Of a stretch of 64,000 nucleotides of DNA, positions 17,040 to 26,357 are shown piece by piece (position 1 is the stretch's first letter; each line of letters begins with the position of its first letter). A program made the translations under genes and the position numbers. The notes under the pieces are model-generated. The model had not been told where the DNA came from, made no database searches, and worked only from the letters and a program-made list of their open reading frames with translations. This DNA comes from Clostridia bacterium (GTDB lineage: Bacteria; Bacillota; Clostridia; Peptostreptococcales; Acidaminobacteraceae): assembly GCA_018399635.1 (NCBI GenBank), contig JAGYOH010000003.1:1-64000 (forward strand), given 5' to 3'.

Positions 17040-17076
17040 CCCCCAGCGTGATGCAAGGCTGAGGGATTTTTTTTTT
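17040..17076. terminator. terminator between DUF4364 gene and rnfB
   Basis: A stem CCCCCAGC/GCTGAGGG (17040-17047, 17058-17065, one G-U pair) is followed by nine T on the plus strand. It may also slow transcription coming from rnfB. Confidence 0.82.
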
Positions 17077-17902
17077 AGGCGTTGACCACGAGTTTTTCTG
17101 TTTCACGGTCGAAGCTGATGGCCTTGGTGGGGCATTTTTCGAAGCAGATCCCGCAATTGGTACACTTGTCGTAATCGATCCGGGCGATGTTGTTCACCAC
17201 GTGAATGGCATCCTCGGGGCAGTTTTTCTCACAGATCTTGCAGGCGATACAGGCATTCGAACAGTTCTTTTTGACGTGGCCGCCGATTTCCGTATTGATA
17301 CAGTCCACAAAGACCTCTTGTTTGTAGGGCACCATTTCAATCAGGTTCTTCGGACAGGCCGTGACACAGAGGCCGCAGGCCGTACACTTGTCGGGTTCCA
17401 CCTTGGCGACCCCGGACTCGGTGATATGGATGGCGTCGAAATTACAGACCGCCACACAGTCTCCCCCGCCCAGACAGCCGAAAACACAGGCCTTGGAACC
17501 GCCGCCGCCGATGGCGTTTTCCGCCTTGCAGCTGTCGATGCCGTCGTACTCAAAGCGGTTGAGGCAGTTCTCACCACCCTGGCACAGCACCCTGGCCACC
17601 TGCTTGTCACCGGAGGCGGCTTCAACCCCCATGATGACGCTGAGTTTGCCGAGGGTTTCCTGGCCCCCTACCGGACAGCCGTTGATGGGCGCCGCTCCGG
17701 AAACGATGGCATTGGCAAAGGCGTCGCAGCCGGGAAAACCGCAGGCGCCGCAGTTGGCACCCGGAAGTGCCTCCCGGACGCTGACGGCCCTAGGATCCAC
17801 CTCGACTGCAAATTTTTGTGAAGCGAAGGCCAGTCCGGCTCCGAAAAGAAGTCCCATGCCACCCAGGCTGACCGTCGCTAGAATGATACTATTCATTTCC
17901 AT
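17075..17902 (-). CDS. rnfB: Rnf complex subunit B
   Basis: The 275-residue electron-input subunit has an N-terminal membrane anchor and the conserved cluster motif C51-x2-C54-x4-C59 ... C76. Several ferredoxin motifs follow (C-T-A-C-G-L-C, C-I-A-C-K-I-C, C-T-N-C-G-I-C). RnfB accepts electrons from reduced ferredoxin. The ATG at 17902 is eight bases after AGGAG. Last gene of rnfC-D-G-E-A-B, the usual Clostridia order. Confidence 0.96.
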   Translation of the reverse strand: MEMNSIILATVSLGGMGLLFGAGLAFASQKFAVEVDPRAVSVREALPGANCGACGFPGCDAFANAIVSGAAPINGCPVGGQETLGKLSVIMGVEAASGDKQVARVLCQGGENCLNRFEYDGIDSCKAENAIGGGGSKACVFGCLGGGDCVAVCNFDAIHITESGVAKVEPDKCTACGLCVTACPKNLIEMVPYKQEVFVDCINTEIGGHVKKNCSNACIACKICEKNCPEDAIHVVNNIARIDYDKCTNCGICFEKCPTKAISFDRETEKLVVNA

Positions 17903-17916
17903 TTGATTTCACTCCT

Positions 17917-18498
17917 TTAAACCAGACCTGTGAATCCCAAGAAGGCAATGGACATCAAACTGGCCGTGATCAAAGCGATGGGGAAGCCCTTGAAGGGTGC
18001 CGGAACATCCGCGATCTCCAGTTTTTCTCTTATGCCGGCAAAAAGGACGATGGCCAAAGAGAAGCCGATGGCAGCCGACGCCGAATGGGCGATGGTCTGC
18101 AGCAGATTGAATTCGTACTGAATGTTGAGCAGGGCCAGACCCAGGACCGCGCAGTTGGTGGTGATGAGGGGCAGGAAAACCCCCAGCGCCTGATAAAGGG
18201 TCGGCGAGGTTTTCTGCAGAACGATCTCCACAAATTGCACCAGGGAGGCGATGACCAGAATGAAGGCCACGATTTTTAGAAATTCCAGACCCAGGGGCAC
18301 CAGGATGAAGTACTGCACCACATAGGTGATGATTCCCGCAAGGGTCATGACGAAGGTTACCGCCATTCCCATGCCGAAGGCCGTTTCCACCTGCTTAGAA
18401 ACGCCGAGGAAAGGACAGATACCCAGGAACCTGGATAGAACGAAGTTGTTGACCAGTATCGCACTGACAATGATTACGAAAATACTTGCATTTTCCAT
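17917..18498 (-). CDS. rnfA: Rnf complex subunit A
   Basis: A 193-residue integral membrane protein of the RnfA/NqrE family. It shows about six membrane segments and the conserved [13 protein letters not shown] near the N-terminus, with T-N-C-A-V-L-G in the second half. The two cysteine-containing loops are those that hold an intramembrane iron-sulfur cluster in Rnf/Nqr. It follows rnfE by 10 bp. Confidence 0.96.
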   Translation of the reverse strand: MENASIFVIIVSAILVNNFVLSRFLGICPFLGVSKQVETAFGMGMAVTFVMTLAGIITYVVQYFILVPLGLEFLKIVAFILVIASLVQFVEIVLQKTSPTLYQALGVFLPLITTNCAVLGLALLNIQYEFNLLQTIAHSASAAIGFSLAIVLFAGIREKLEIADVPAPFKGFPIALITASLMSIAFLGFTGLV

Positions 18499-18508
18499 AC
18501 CTTACCTC

Positions 18509-19102
18509 CTAAGCAGCAGATTTTTGCTTGATTACGTTGTTGATCGCCAATAAGATTCCCAGGGCCAGGAAGGCGCCCGGGGGAAGAATCATGATCAGAG
18601 CCGGCTTGTAGGCCGCGCCCAGCAGGGAAATGCCGAAGATGCTCCCGGCGCCCAGCAGCTCTCTGACGGATCCCAGAATCAGCAGGGCGATGGTGAATCC
18701 AAGACCCATCCCGAGACCGTCCAGAAATGAACTGAAGATGCCGTTCTTGAAGGCAAAGGTCTCCGCCCTCGCCAGAATGATGCAGTTCACCACGATGAGG
18801 GGGATGAAGAGTCCCAGGGCATTGTAAAGATCCACGAAATACCCTTCCAGAACCATGCCGATGATGGTGACGAAGGTCGCGATGACCACGATGAAGGCCG
18901 GAATCCGGACCTTGTCCGGAATCACCTTTCTCAGCATCGAAATCACGACATTGGAAGAGGCCAGAACCGCCGTAGTGGCCAGCCCCATGCCCAGGCCGTT
19001 GATGGCCGAAGTCGTGACGGCGAGGGTCGGACACATTCCCAGCAGCTGTACGAAAATCGGGTTGTCTTTGTATAAACCTTTCGTAAATATCTTAATATCC
19101 AT
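18509..19102 (-). CDS. rnfE: Rnf complex subunit E
   Basis: A 197-residue membrane protein homologous to NqrD and paralogous to RnfA, with N-P-I-F-V-Q-L-L-G-M-C-P and V-V-N-C-I-I-L-A-R-A-E. With RnfA it forms the central membrane pair that passes electrons across and couples to ion pumping. It begins 12 bp after rnfG. Confidence 0.96.
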   Translation of the reverse strand: MDIKIFTKGLYKDNPIFVQLLGMCPTLAVTTSAINGLGMGLATTAVLASSNVVISMLRKVIPDKVRIPAFIVVIATFVTIIGMVLEGYFVDLYNALGLFIPLIVVNCIILARAETFAFKNGIFSSFLDGLGMGLGFTIALLILGSVRELLGAGSIFGISLLGAAYKPALIMILPPGAFLALGILLAINNVIKQKSAA

Positions 19103-19114
19103 TAGTTCACCCCA

Positions 19115-19687
19115 CTACTTCTCTAATACTGTCAAAACATCACTGATGTAGTTGACGCCGTCCGTAACCGCCTGGGAAGAAATGGTCGCCCCTGCGATGG
19201 CCTGGATTTCGTTATCTCCCGGCGAGACCTTGTTGACCCCGACTTTCTTGTTGAGGTCCAGCCCCTCGAACTGGGTGTAGAAATCCGGCAGGGTGATATT
19301 GGCTCCAAGACCCGGTGTTTCTTCATGGGTCCCAACCCGGAGTCCCGTGATCTCTCCTTCTAGATTGAATCCTGTCACGACATCAATGCTGCCGCCGAAG
19401 CCGCCGGGTCGGGTCTTGATCACATAACCCTTGACTTCTCCGGCTGCCATGGCCTGGTACACGTCGGCAATGGCGGGATTGATGGACTTGATTTCATTCA
19501 GAACTTCCTCCGGGGCCGCTTCAAAGGTCTCCGCCTCTGGGAAAACCTCCATCCGGGCCGTCTGGTCCTTGATCAGACGCTGCTGGAGGATCTGGTCGAT
19601 GGTCAGTTCATAGGTCATGGCCAGAAGCGCTGCCGCAACACTGCCGATGATCAGAAGAATGACTCCTAGTTTCGCGATTTCTTTCAT
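19115..19687 (-). CDS. rnfG: Rnf complex subunit G (covalent flavin)
   Basis: The 190-residue protein has one N-terminal membrane segment (about 6-25) and an external FMN-binding domain. The covalent FMN threonine is expected at T168 in A-G-A-T-I-S-S. It relays electrons on the outer face of the membrane. Its start overlaps the rnfD end by 4 bp. Confidence 0.95.
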   Translation of the reverse strand: MKEIAKLGVILLIIGSVAAALLAMTYELTIDQILQQRLIKDQTARMEVFPEAETFEAAPEEVLNEIKSINPAIADVYQAMAAGEVKGYVIKTRPGGFGGSIDVVTGFNLEGEITGLRVGTHEETPGLGANITLPDFYTQFEGLDLNKKVGVNKVSPGDNEIQAIAGATISSQAVTDGVNYISDVLTVLEK

Positions 19688-20628
19688 TTTTTAGCACCTC
19701 CAAATACTCTTGGAGCTGTGTAGCGCTCGATGATGGGGGTGGCCACGTTCATCAGAAGGATACTGAACTGTACCCCCTCCGGATAACCGCCGTAAACCCT
19801 GATCAGGGCGGTCAGCAGACCGGCGCCGATGGCGAATACCACCTGGCCCCTGGCCGTCATGGGGCTTGAGGAGTAGTCCGTAGCCATGTAGATCGCTCCC
19901 AGCATCAAACCGCCGACGAATAGCGAATAGAACGAGGTATAGACTTCAAACCCGTTGAATAAAAAGGTCAGGACAAAGACCGTACCCACATAGAACACGG
20001 GAATGCGATAGCTGATGACACCCCGGTAGACCAGATACAAGCCACCCAGAATCAGCAGCAGGGCCGAGGTTTCACCCATGCTGCCGCCGATGTTGCCGAT
20101 CATGGCATCCATGAGTGAGGGGAGGGCTTCCGACGCCCCTTCCTTCATCATCCCCAGGGGAGTCGCCGTACTGACGGCGTCCGGTCCCGGCGCGATCCAA
20201 CCCGTCATTTCAATGGGCCAGGAAACCACCAGGAAGGCCCTGGCGGCCAGGGCGGGGTTCATGAAATTGGACCCGATGCCGCCGAACATCTGTTTGACTA
20301 CGACGATGGCGAAAATCGCACCGATCACCGGAATCCACCAGGGGGCGCTCGCCGGCAGGTTCATGGCCAGGAGCAGACCGGTGACCACCGCGCTGTAGTC
20401 CGAGATGGTGACTTCCTTCTTGCGTATCTTTTGAACGGCGGCTTCCGCTAAAACCGCTGTCAATATTGAAATAACCGTTATGATTGCAGCATTCATTCCG
20501 AAGTAGTAAATGCCCGCCAGGGTCGCGGGGACCAGGGCAATCACCACATCCCTCATAATTGAACTGACCGTAGCCTGAGATCTAATATGAGGTGATGAGG
20601 ATACTCTCAACAACTTTTCCATCTTCAA
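19684..20628 (-). CDS. rnfD: Rnf complex subunit D (covalent flavin)
   Basis: A 314-residue multi-pass membrane protein of the RnfD/NqrB family. The phosphoester-bound FMN threonine is expected at T156 in S-T-A-T-P-L-G, as conserved in this family. It takes part in ion translocation. It begins 8 bp after rnfC and overlaps rnfG by 4 bp. Confidence 0.96.
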   Translation of the reverse strand: MKMEKLLRVSSSPHIRSQATVSSIMRDVVIALVPATLAGIYYFGMNAAIITVISILTAVLAEAAVQKIRKKEVTISDYSAVVTGLLLAMNLPASAPWWIPVIGAIFAIVVVKQMFGGIGSNFMNPALAARAFLVVSWPIEMTGWIAPGPDAVSTATPLGMMKEGASEALPSLMDAMIGNIGGSMGETSALLLILGGLYLVYRGVISYRIPVFYVGTVFVLTFLFNGFEVYTSFYSLFVGGLMLGAIYMATDYSSSPMTARGQVVFAIGAGLLTALIRVYGGYPEGVQFSILLMNVATPIIERYTAPRVFGGAKK

Positions 20629-20636
20629 CCCTCCAA

Positions 20637-21959
20637 TTATTTAGAATTTCTCTTGTTGGCGAGGATTTCTCGCTTGGCGATACGAATCGATTCAACCAAA
20701 GGTCTGTTGGCCGGACAGACGAAGGAGCAGGAACCGCACTCGATACAGTCCAGGGCCTTGTACTTCTCCGCCATTTCCAGATTGTCAATCAGGGCGTAGG
20801 CGCTTATGTAGGAAGGCTGCAGGAAGGAAGGACACGCTTCTACACAACGACCGCAGCGAATACATGGCGTGGTCTGGGGCAGATTGGCTTCTTTTTCATT
20901 GAGGATCAGAATGCCCGAGGTGGTTTTCGTCGAGGGCATCTGGTCCGTATGGGTGGCAAAACCCATCATGGGGCCTCCAAGAATCAGCTTGCCCACATCG
21001 TCGGCGTAGCCGCCGGCCTGGTCGATGATTTCGCTGATCATGGTACCGTTCTTGATTCTGAGATTCCTGGGTTCCTTGACCCCCGTGCCCGTCACGGTGC
21101 AGATGCGGTCAACCAGGGGCATCCCGGTCTGGATGGCGTTGGCGATGGCTGCCGCCGTGGCCACGTTGTTCACCACCGCTCCGGCCTCCATGGGCAGGCC
21201 GCCCGAGGGAACCTCTCTGGCGGTGACGGCATAAATGAGCTGTTTCTCAGCTCCTTGAGGATACTTGGTCTTGAGTCCCACGACCTTGATGCCTGAAAAA
21301 TCCCTGGCGGCCGCCGTCATGACCTTGATGGCTTCGGGCTTGTTGTCCTCGATGCCGATGTAGCCCTCCTTGAGGTCGAAAATCTTCATCAGGGCTCTGA
21401 GACCGAAAATCACCATCTCCGGCGACTCCAGCATCAAGCGGTAGTCATTGGTCAGATAAGGCTCGCACTCGGCACCGTTGAGAATCACATAATCGATCTT
21501 CTTGTCCGGTGGCGGAGAAACCTTGACATGGGTGGGGAATCCGGCACCACCCATCCCGACGATGCCTGCTTCTTTGATGATGTCCACAATTTCCTTGGCA
21601 CTCAGGTCTTCGAGCGCGCCCTTCGGCTGTACGCTTTCGTGCACGGCATTGAGCATATCGTTTTCGATGGATACGGTCAACGCGCTGCCGCCTAGAATCG
21701 CATGGTTTTTCACAGCCTTCACCGTACCCGATACGCTCGAGTGAATCGGCACTGAGACAAAACCCCCTGCTTCACCAATCTTTTGACCAACCTTCACATA
21801 ATCTCCCACTTTGACCTCGGGAGTGGCCGGCGCACCAATATGCTGACGAAGAGGTATGTGAACCATTTGAGGTTCACGAGCGATTTCGATAGGCTTGTCT
21901 TCAGTGTACTTCTTGGAATGTGGAGGATGAATACCACCCTTGAAAGACAGTAAACCCAT
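20637..21959 (-). CDS. rnfC: Rnf complex subunit C
   Basis: The 440-residue cytosolic subunit exchanges electrons with NAD. It has the F-K-G-G-I-H-P-P N-terminus, the NuoF-like G-M-G-G-A-G-F-P-T-H loop and two cluster motifs (C-I-R-C-G-R-C and C-I-E-C-G-S-C). The ATG at 21959, behind AGGGGTG, gives the standard N-terminus; an upstream extension reading into the leader is not supported. First gene of the operon, with a consensus-like promoter at 22031-22058. Confidence 0.96.
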   Translation of the reverse strand: MGLLSFKGGIHPPHSKKYTEDKPIEIAREPQMVHIPLRQHIGAPATPEVKVGDYVKVGQKIGEAGGFVSVPIHSSVSGTVKAVKNHAILGGSALTVSIENDMLNAVHESVQPKGALEDLSAKEIVDIIKEAGIVGMGGAGFPTHVKVSPPPDKKIDYVILNGAECEPYLTNDYRLMLESPEMVIFGLRALMKIFDLKEGYIGIEDNKPEAIKVMTAAARDFSGIKVVGLKTKYPQGAEKQLIYAVTAREVPSGGLPMEAGAVVNNVATAAAIANAIQTGMPLVDRICTVTGTGVKEPRNLRIKNGTMISEIIDQAGGYADDVGKLILGGPMMGFATHTDQMPSTKTTSGILILNEKEANLPQTTPCIRCGRCVEACPSFLQPSYISAYALIDNLEMAEKYKALDCIECGSCSFVCPANRPLVESIRIAKREILANKRNSK

Positions 21960-22030
21960 TAGAACTTCACCCCTTAATAATAATATTATACAGTATACAC
22001 GACACAACAAAAAACTACACTACATTTAAT

Positions 22031-22058
22031 ATTGTACTATAATCAGTTTTTCTGTCAA
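22031..22058 (-). promoter_or_regulatory. promoter of the rnf operon
   Basis: On the minus strand TTGACA (22053-22058), a 16-bp spacer and TACAAT (22031-22036) are followed by a leader of about 65 bases to rnfC. A second TATAAT (near 21985-21990) lacks a good -35. Confidence 0.65.
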
Positions 22059-22093
22059 TCACAATCGCCGGTCAAGGCCCTATATGATTAGCA

Positions 22094-22888
22094 TTATCGA
22101 TACAGGAGGACCACCCTGGCCATCACCTGGTTGTAGCCTCTGAGAAAGGCTTCGGGGCTTTGTTCCGTCGCAGTGACCAGGTCGCGGGTGTCCTGGTAGA
22201 TCGTCCTCAACTTCGAACCCAGGTCCCCCTTCAGGGCCTCCTGCGCCAGGAGGGGATCGATACCGTCGACAATCTGCCCGGCCAGCCGGGTCACCGCCTC
22301 CCCAGCCAGAAGAGCGGCATAGTAATCATCCATGGCCTTCATCACAGAAAAATACGTGATGAGGTCCCCGGAGACCGCCCCGGCCTCTGTCGCATCCAGG
22401 TCAGTCACGGAAACTTTTTTTTCCGGAAGGTCACCGGTGGTCTTGAAGGCATCGGAGACCGACTCCCTGGCCTTTTCCTGGATCGCCGCGATTTTCCCGT
22501 CATCCTTGAAGACCCCGTAGACCACCTTGTAAAGGCCGTCCTTTTCAAAAACCAGGGCCTCCAGATTTCTTTCCTCAATGAAGGCCCGGGCCCCGGCTTC
22601 AGTGCTCAGACTCGCCAGCTGGATCATGGTGAAGCTCTGGCCGGGCAAGGTCAGAAAAGCCTCCTCTGAAGGACTTTGCGGGGAAGAGGGCTCAGAACCG
22701 GGAGCAGCCGGCGGCGGCGTTTCAGGGTTCCCGGCTTCACCTGCGGGGGGCTCCTCCACCCCGGTCTCGACCCGGGCCGGAGCCTCCTTCATCCGAAGCA
22801 CGACATACTTGGTCCCGAAATAACCCACCAGGGGGGTGATCAAGAGGATCCCCACCACGATCAAAAGGGAAAACGAAGATTTTTTCAT
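22094..22888 (-). CDS. membrane-anchored SPOR-like domain protein
   Basis: The 264-residue protein has an N-terminal membrane segment (about residues 7-28), a Pro/Glu-rich linker (about 42-75) and a region starting F-T-M-I-Q-L-A-S-L-S. The latter resembles a SPOR domain (aromatic residue, Q-L, then A-x-A-F-I-E-E). SPOR domains bind denuded peptidoglycan. The ATG at 22888 is seven bases after GGAGG, better than the upstream start. It lies just downstream of the tRNA terminator. Confidence 0.7.
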   Translation of the reverse strand: MKKSSFSLLIVVGILLITPLVGYFGTKYVVLRMKEAPARVETGVEEPPAGEAGNPETPPPAAPGSEPSSPQSPSEEAFLTLPGQSFTMIQLASLSTEAGARAFIEERNLEALVFEKDGLYKVVYGVFKDDGKIAAIQEKARESVSDAFKTTGDLPEKKVSVTDLDATEAGAVSGDLITYFSVMKAMDDYYAALLAGEAVTRLAGQIVDGIDPLLAQEALKGDLGSKLRTIYQDTRDLVTATEQSPEAFLRGYNQVMARVVLLYR

Positions 22889-22913
22889 GAACATTCCTCC
22901 AAATCCTGTCATT

Positions 22914-22953
22914 GAAAAGAAAAAAGTCTCTAATTATCAAATAATTAGAGACT
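22914..22953 (-). terminator. terminator of tRNA-Leu(GAG)
   Basis: A perfect 13-bp stem (22925-22937 with 22941-22953, AGTCTCTAATTAT) with a 3-base loop is followed on the minus strand by an almost pure T-run. Confidence 0.88.
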
Positions 22954-22955
22954 CG

Positions 22956-23043
22956 TGGTGCGAGAGGCGGGATTCGAACCCGCACAGCCAGTATGACCGC
23001 TACCCCCTCAAGGTAGTGCGTCTGCCAGTTCCGCCACTCTCGC
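22956..23043 (-). tRNA. tRNA-Leu, anticodon GAG
   Basis: An 88-nt tRNA with encoded CCA. The acceptor pair is GCGAGAG/CTCTCGC, the D-arm is of class II type, the anticodon stem is CTACC/GGTAG with loop TTGAGGG (anticodon GAG), there is a long variable arm, and the T-arm reads GGGTTCGAATCCC. It decodes CUC/CUU. A consensus promoter lies inside the end of coaE. Confidence 0.95.
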
Positions 23044-23052
23044 GTGACAAAA

Positions 23053-23676
23053 TCAATTATAATTTGATGATCCTGCCTTGTCAAGCCCTAATCTCAATAA
23101 TGCTCTGTCAATTTTTTCATGGAGCTGGTCCAGGGTCCCGAGGTTCTCGATGATCACCTGGGATCCGGCCTTTTTTTCTCCGGGATCCATCTGGGCGTCG
23201 ATGCGTTTTCGAGCCTGGCTCAGGGTGAGCCCGTCCCTTTGTTTCAAACGCTCGATCTGGACCTTTTCCGGCGCCGTCACCAGCCATATTTCATCCATCC
23301 GCCGGGCGTATCCCGTCTCAAAAAGGAGGGCGCCGTCGACGAAAATGATTTTTTCCCGGCTGCGGGCGATGGCTTCGTCAATGGCTGCGAGAATCAGGGG
23401 ATGGAGAATCCCGTTGAGGCTCTCAAGGGCCCCGGGATCGTTGAAGACGATTTCACCGAGCCCCTTGCGGTCCAGAGAACCGTCCTCGAGGAGAACCCCT
23501 TCACCGAAGCGCGCCACCACCGCTTCAAGCCCCCTTGAGCCCACCGCCACCACCTCCCTGGCCACCCGGTCGGCATCAATCACCTTGTAGCCTTGTCCTT
23601 TCAAATAGCGGGACACCTCGGACTTGCCCGTGGCGATGTTGCCGGTGATGCCGATGACCCTCCTACTTGGTTTCAT
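23053..23676 (-). CDS. coaE: dephospho-CoA kinase
   Basis: The 207-residue P-loop kinase catalyses the last step of coenzyme A synthesis. The Walker A loop G-N-I-A-T-G-K-S is at 12-19, then D-A-D-R-V-A-R and the C-terminal R-L-K-Q-R-D. The ATG at 23676 (GGAG nine bases before) or a GTG at 23691 could start it; both overlap polA, by 14 or 29 bp. The ATG gives the family's usual short N-terminus. It is translationally coupled to polA, a common Firmicute neighbour pair. Confidence 0.94.
   Translation of the reverse strand: MKPSRRVIGITGNIATGKSEVSRYLKGQGYKVIDADRVAREVVAVGSRGLEAVVARFGEGVLLEDGSLDRKGLGEIVFNDPGALESLNGILHPLILAAIDEAIARSREKIIFVDGALLFETGYARRMDEIWLVTAPEKVQIERLKQRDGLTLSQARKRIDAQMDPGEKKAGSQVIIENLGTLDQLHEKIDRALLRLGLDKAGSSNYN
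23056..23084 (-). promoter_or_regulatory. consensus promoter for tRNA-Leu(GAG), inside coaE
   Basis: On the minus strand a full TTGACA (23079-23084), a 17-bp spacer and a full TATAAT (23056-23061) lie within the last codons of coaE and 12 bp upstream of the tRNA. It is the strongest promoter match in the window. Confidence 0.82.
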
Positions 23677-26296
23677 ACCAGTTCTCTCCACTTCTCACCT
23701 CCACCTCCAGAGGCACCGAAAGCGCCATGGCATTTTCCATGGCCTCCTTCAGAAGGGTCTTCACCCGCTCCACCTCCTCAAGAGGGGCGTCGATGATGAG
23801 TTCATCATGGACCTGCAGGATCAGCTTGGCCTCGAGACCCTCCGCCTTGAGGCGGTCGTAGACCCGGATCATGGCCACCTTGATGATATCCGCGGCGCTG
23901 CCCTGGATCGGGGTGTTCATGGCGGTCCGTTCCGCAAAACTGCGCCTGGTGAAATTCGAGGCGTTGATGTCCGGAATTCCCCTTTTTCTGCCCAGGATGG
24001 TGGCCACCTCCCCGGTCCTGCGGCAGTCCTCGATGAGATTGTCCAGATAGGCCTTGACCCGGTGGTATTTGTCAAAGTACTGGTCGATATAGGCCTTGGC
24101 CTTCTTTCGGGGAATATTGAGATTTTCACTGAGTCCGTAGTCGCTGATGCCGTAGACGATGCCGAAATTGACCCCCTTGGCCTCCCCCCTTTCCTTCTGG
24201 GTCACCTCATGGATGGGGATGTCGAAGACCTGGGAGGCCGTGAGGGTATGGATGTCGATGCCCTCCTGATAGGCCCGCATCAACTGGGGGTCCTGGGAAA
24301 GATGGGCCAGGATCCTGAGTTCGATCTGGGAATAATCCGCCCCCACCAGCCGGTGGTCCTTGCTTGAAGCGACAAAGACCTTCCTCAGTTCCCGTCCCAG
24401 ATCCAGCCGGATGGGGATGTTCTGCAGATTGGGCTCCGTGGAACTGAGCCTCCCGGTGACGGCGATGGTCTGGTTGAAACTGGTGTGGATCCTCATGGTT
24501 TTTTGGTCCGCCACGGCCCTGAGTCCGTCGATATAGGTGTTTTTAAGCTTGGTGTAGGAACGGTATTCAATGATCAGGGGAACAATGGGATGGTCTTGCA
24601 TCAACTTGATGAGGACGTCGTGGGAGGTGGAATGACCGGTCTTGGTCTTTTTCCCTGTCCTGAGCCCCAGTTTGTTGAAGAGGATTTCTCCGAGCTGCTT
24701 GGGTGAGTTGATATTGAAGGATTCCATGGCGTAGCCGTAGATCAGGATTTCCAGCTCTTTGATTCTCCGGGTCACCAGCTCGTCCATGGTGTCGAGGACC
24801 TTGAAATCCACCTTGATGCCCTGGTACTCCATCTCCCCCAGGACTTCGATCAGGGGGATCTCCACCGTCTCATAAAGGGGTTTGAGACCCGCCTCCAGAA
24901 TCCTGGCCGCCAGGTTCTCCCGGGTGCTTTGAGTCAGGAACAGGAGATTTCCCAGATATTCCCTGACGGTCTCCTCCGGCAGATCCCTGATCAGGTCCTT
25001 GCCCTTCCGGGTCAGGGTCTCCAGGGACTTCATCTCATAATTCATCAACTGCAGTCCGAGTTTTTCGACGTCCGTGCTGGTCCGGTCAGGATAGAGGAGA
25101 TAATGGCTGATCAAGAGATCCTCTGTGATGCCCTGCAGGCGGATGCCCATGACCCTGAGCAGCAGATAATCCTCCTTGAGCATGAATCCCTGCTTCCTGA
25201 TGGCGGCATCCTCGAAGAGGGCCTTGAAGGCGGCGATGTCCCGGCTGATGTAGACCCTCTCCCCCAGGGCGATGCCCAGCCACTGCAGATCAAAGGACAG
25301 AGGACCCGGCTTGTCGCCGAGAATCTTGAAGGTCATGGTCTTGTGCGCCATGATCTGATCCTTCAGGGCCTCGGGATCAAAGTCCGTCACCACCTCCAGC
25401 CGCTTTCCGCCCTCCTCCCTGGCGGGACTGTCCGCAAGACCGAAATCCTTCAAAAGGGAGGTCATCTCGAGACGCCCCAGGATTGCCAGAGCCTTGTCCG
25501 GCTTGAAGCCCTTGAAGGCGTAGTCGCTGACGGAGAATTCCGCCGGGATGTCGGTGACGATGCGGGCGAGTCTTCTGCTGATCAGGGCCTTGTCCTCCTC
25601 GGCGATCAGCAGTTCCCTGACCCGCTTTGAATCCACCTCATCGATGTGCCGGTAGATGCCCTCCACGGACCCGTAGCTGGCGATGAGCTTCTGGGCCGTC
25701 TTCTGGCCCACCCCCTTCACCCCCGGGATATTGTCGGAGCTGTCACCCGCCAGGGCCTTGAAATCCACCACCTGGTCAGGATAAACCCCCAGATCCTCAA
25801 AAACCATTTCCCGGTCGTAGAGCTGGATATCGCTGATCCCCTTTTTCGTCAGGGCCACCGAGACCTTGCCGTCCACCAGCTGAAGGGTGTCCTTGTCCCC
25901 GGAGATGATGATGCTTTCAATCCCCATCCCCGTCGCTCTCACCGCCATGGTGCCCAGCAGGTCATCCGCCTCGAAGCCGGCCAGTTCCACGCGACTGATG
26001 CCCAGGGCGTCGAGGAGTTCCTTCAACAGGGGCATCTGCATCCGGAGTTCCTCCGGCATTCCCTTGCGGGTCCCCTTGTATTCCTTGTATACGTCATGTC
26101 GAAAGGTGGGGGCCTTGACGTCGAAGGCCACCACCACATAGTCAGGGCTGAAGTCGCGAATCGCCTTGATGAGCATTTTTGAAAACCCCAGAATCCCGTT
26201 GGTGTAGATTCCCTCGGAATTGGTCAGCCGGGGCAGGGCGAAAAAGGCGCGATTCACCAGACTGTTGCCATCGATCATGATCATTTTTTCTTTCAT
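23663..26296 (-). CDS. polA: DNA polymerase I
   Basis: An 877-residue family A polymerase. Residues 1 to about 290 form the 5'-3' nuclease (I-D-G-N-S-L at the start, V-A-F-D-V-K-A). The middle part occupies the 3'-5' exonuclease position but lacks the catalytic D-x-E; M-T-F-K-I-L stands there, so proofreading is probably lost, as in Bacillus PolA. Residues from about 480 form the polymerase, with D-Y-S-Q-I-E-L-R and V-H-D-E. The ATG follows AAGGAG at eight bases. A TAAAAT close upstream may serve as a -10. Confidence 0.97.
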   Translation of the reverse strand: MKEKMIMIDGNSLVNRAFFALPRLTNSEGIYTNGILGFSKMLIKAIRDFSPDYVVVAFDVKAPTFRHDVYKEYKGTRKGMPEELRMQMPLLKELLDALGISRVELAGFEADDLLGTMAVRATGMGIESIIISGDKDTLQLVDGKVSVALTKKGISDIQLYDREMVFEDLGVYPDQVVDFKALAGDSSDNIPGVKGVGQKTAQKLIASYGSVEGIYRHIDEVDSKRVRELLIAEEDKALISRRLARIVTDIPAEFSVSDYAFKGFKPDKALAILGRLEMTSLLKDFGLADSPAREEGGKRLEVVTDFDPEALKDQIMAHKTMTFKILGDKPGPLSFDLQWLGIALGERVYISRDIAAFKALFEDAAIRKQGFMLKEDYLLLRVMGIRLQGITEDLLISHYLLYPDRTSTDVEKLGLQLMNYEMKSLETLTRKGKDLIRDLPEETVREYLGNLLFLTQSTRENLAARILEAGLKPLYETVEIPLIEVLGEMEYQGIKVDFKVLDTMDELVTRRIKELEILIYGYAMESFNINSPKQLGEILFNKLGLRTGKKTKTGHSTSHDVLIKLMQDHPIVPLIIEYRSYTKLKNTYIDGLRAVADQKTMRIHTSFNQTIAVTGRLSSTEPNLQNIPIRLDLGRELRKVFVASSKDHRLVGADYSQIELRILAHLSQDPQLMRAYQEGIDIHTLTASQVFDIPIHEVTQKERGEAKGVNFGIVYGISDYGLSENLNIPRKKAKAYIDQYFDKYHRVKAYLDNLIEDCRRTGEVATILGRKRGIPDINASNFTRRSFAERTAMNTPIQGSAADIIKVAMIRVYDRLKAEGLEAKLILQVHDELIIDAPLEEVERVKTLLKEAMENAMALSVPLEVEVRSGENWYETK

Positions 26297-26325
26297 CAGT
26301 TCAGCTCCTTTGCCCCCATTTTACC

Positions 26326-26354
26326 AAAAAAAAGAGGCCTTGAGAGGCCTCTTT
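26326..26354 (-). terminator. terminator of the sigma/anti-sigma/SIMPL operon
   Basis: A stem AAAGAGGCC/GGCCTCTTT (26331-26339, 26346-26354) is followed on the minus strand by a run of T, directly after the SIMPL gene. Confidence 0.85.
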
Positions 26355-26357
26355 CGA

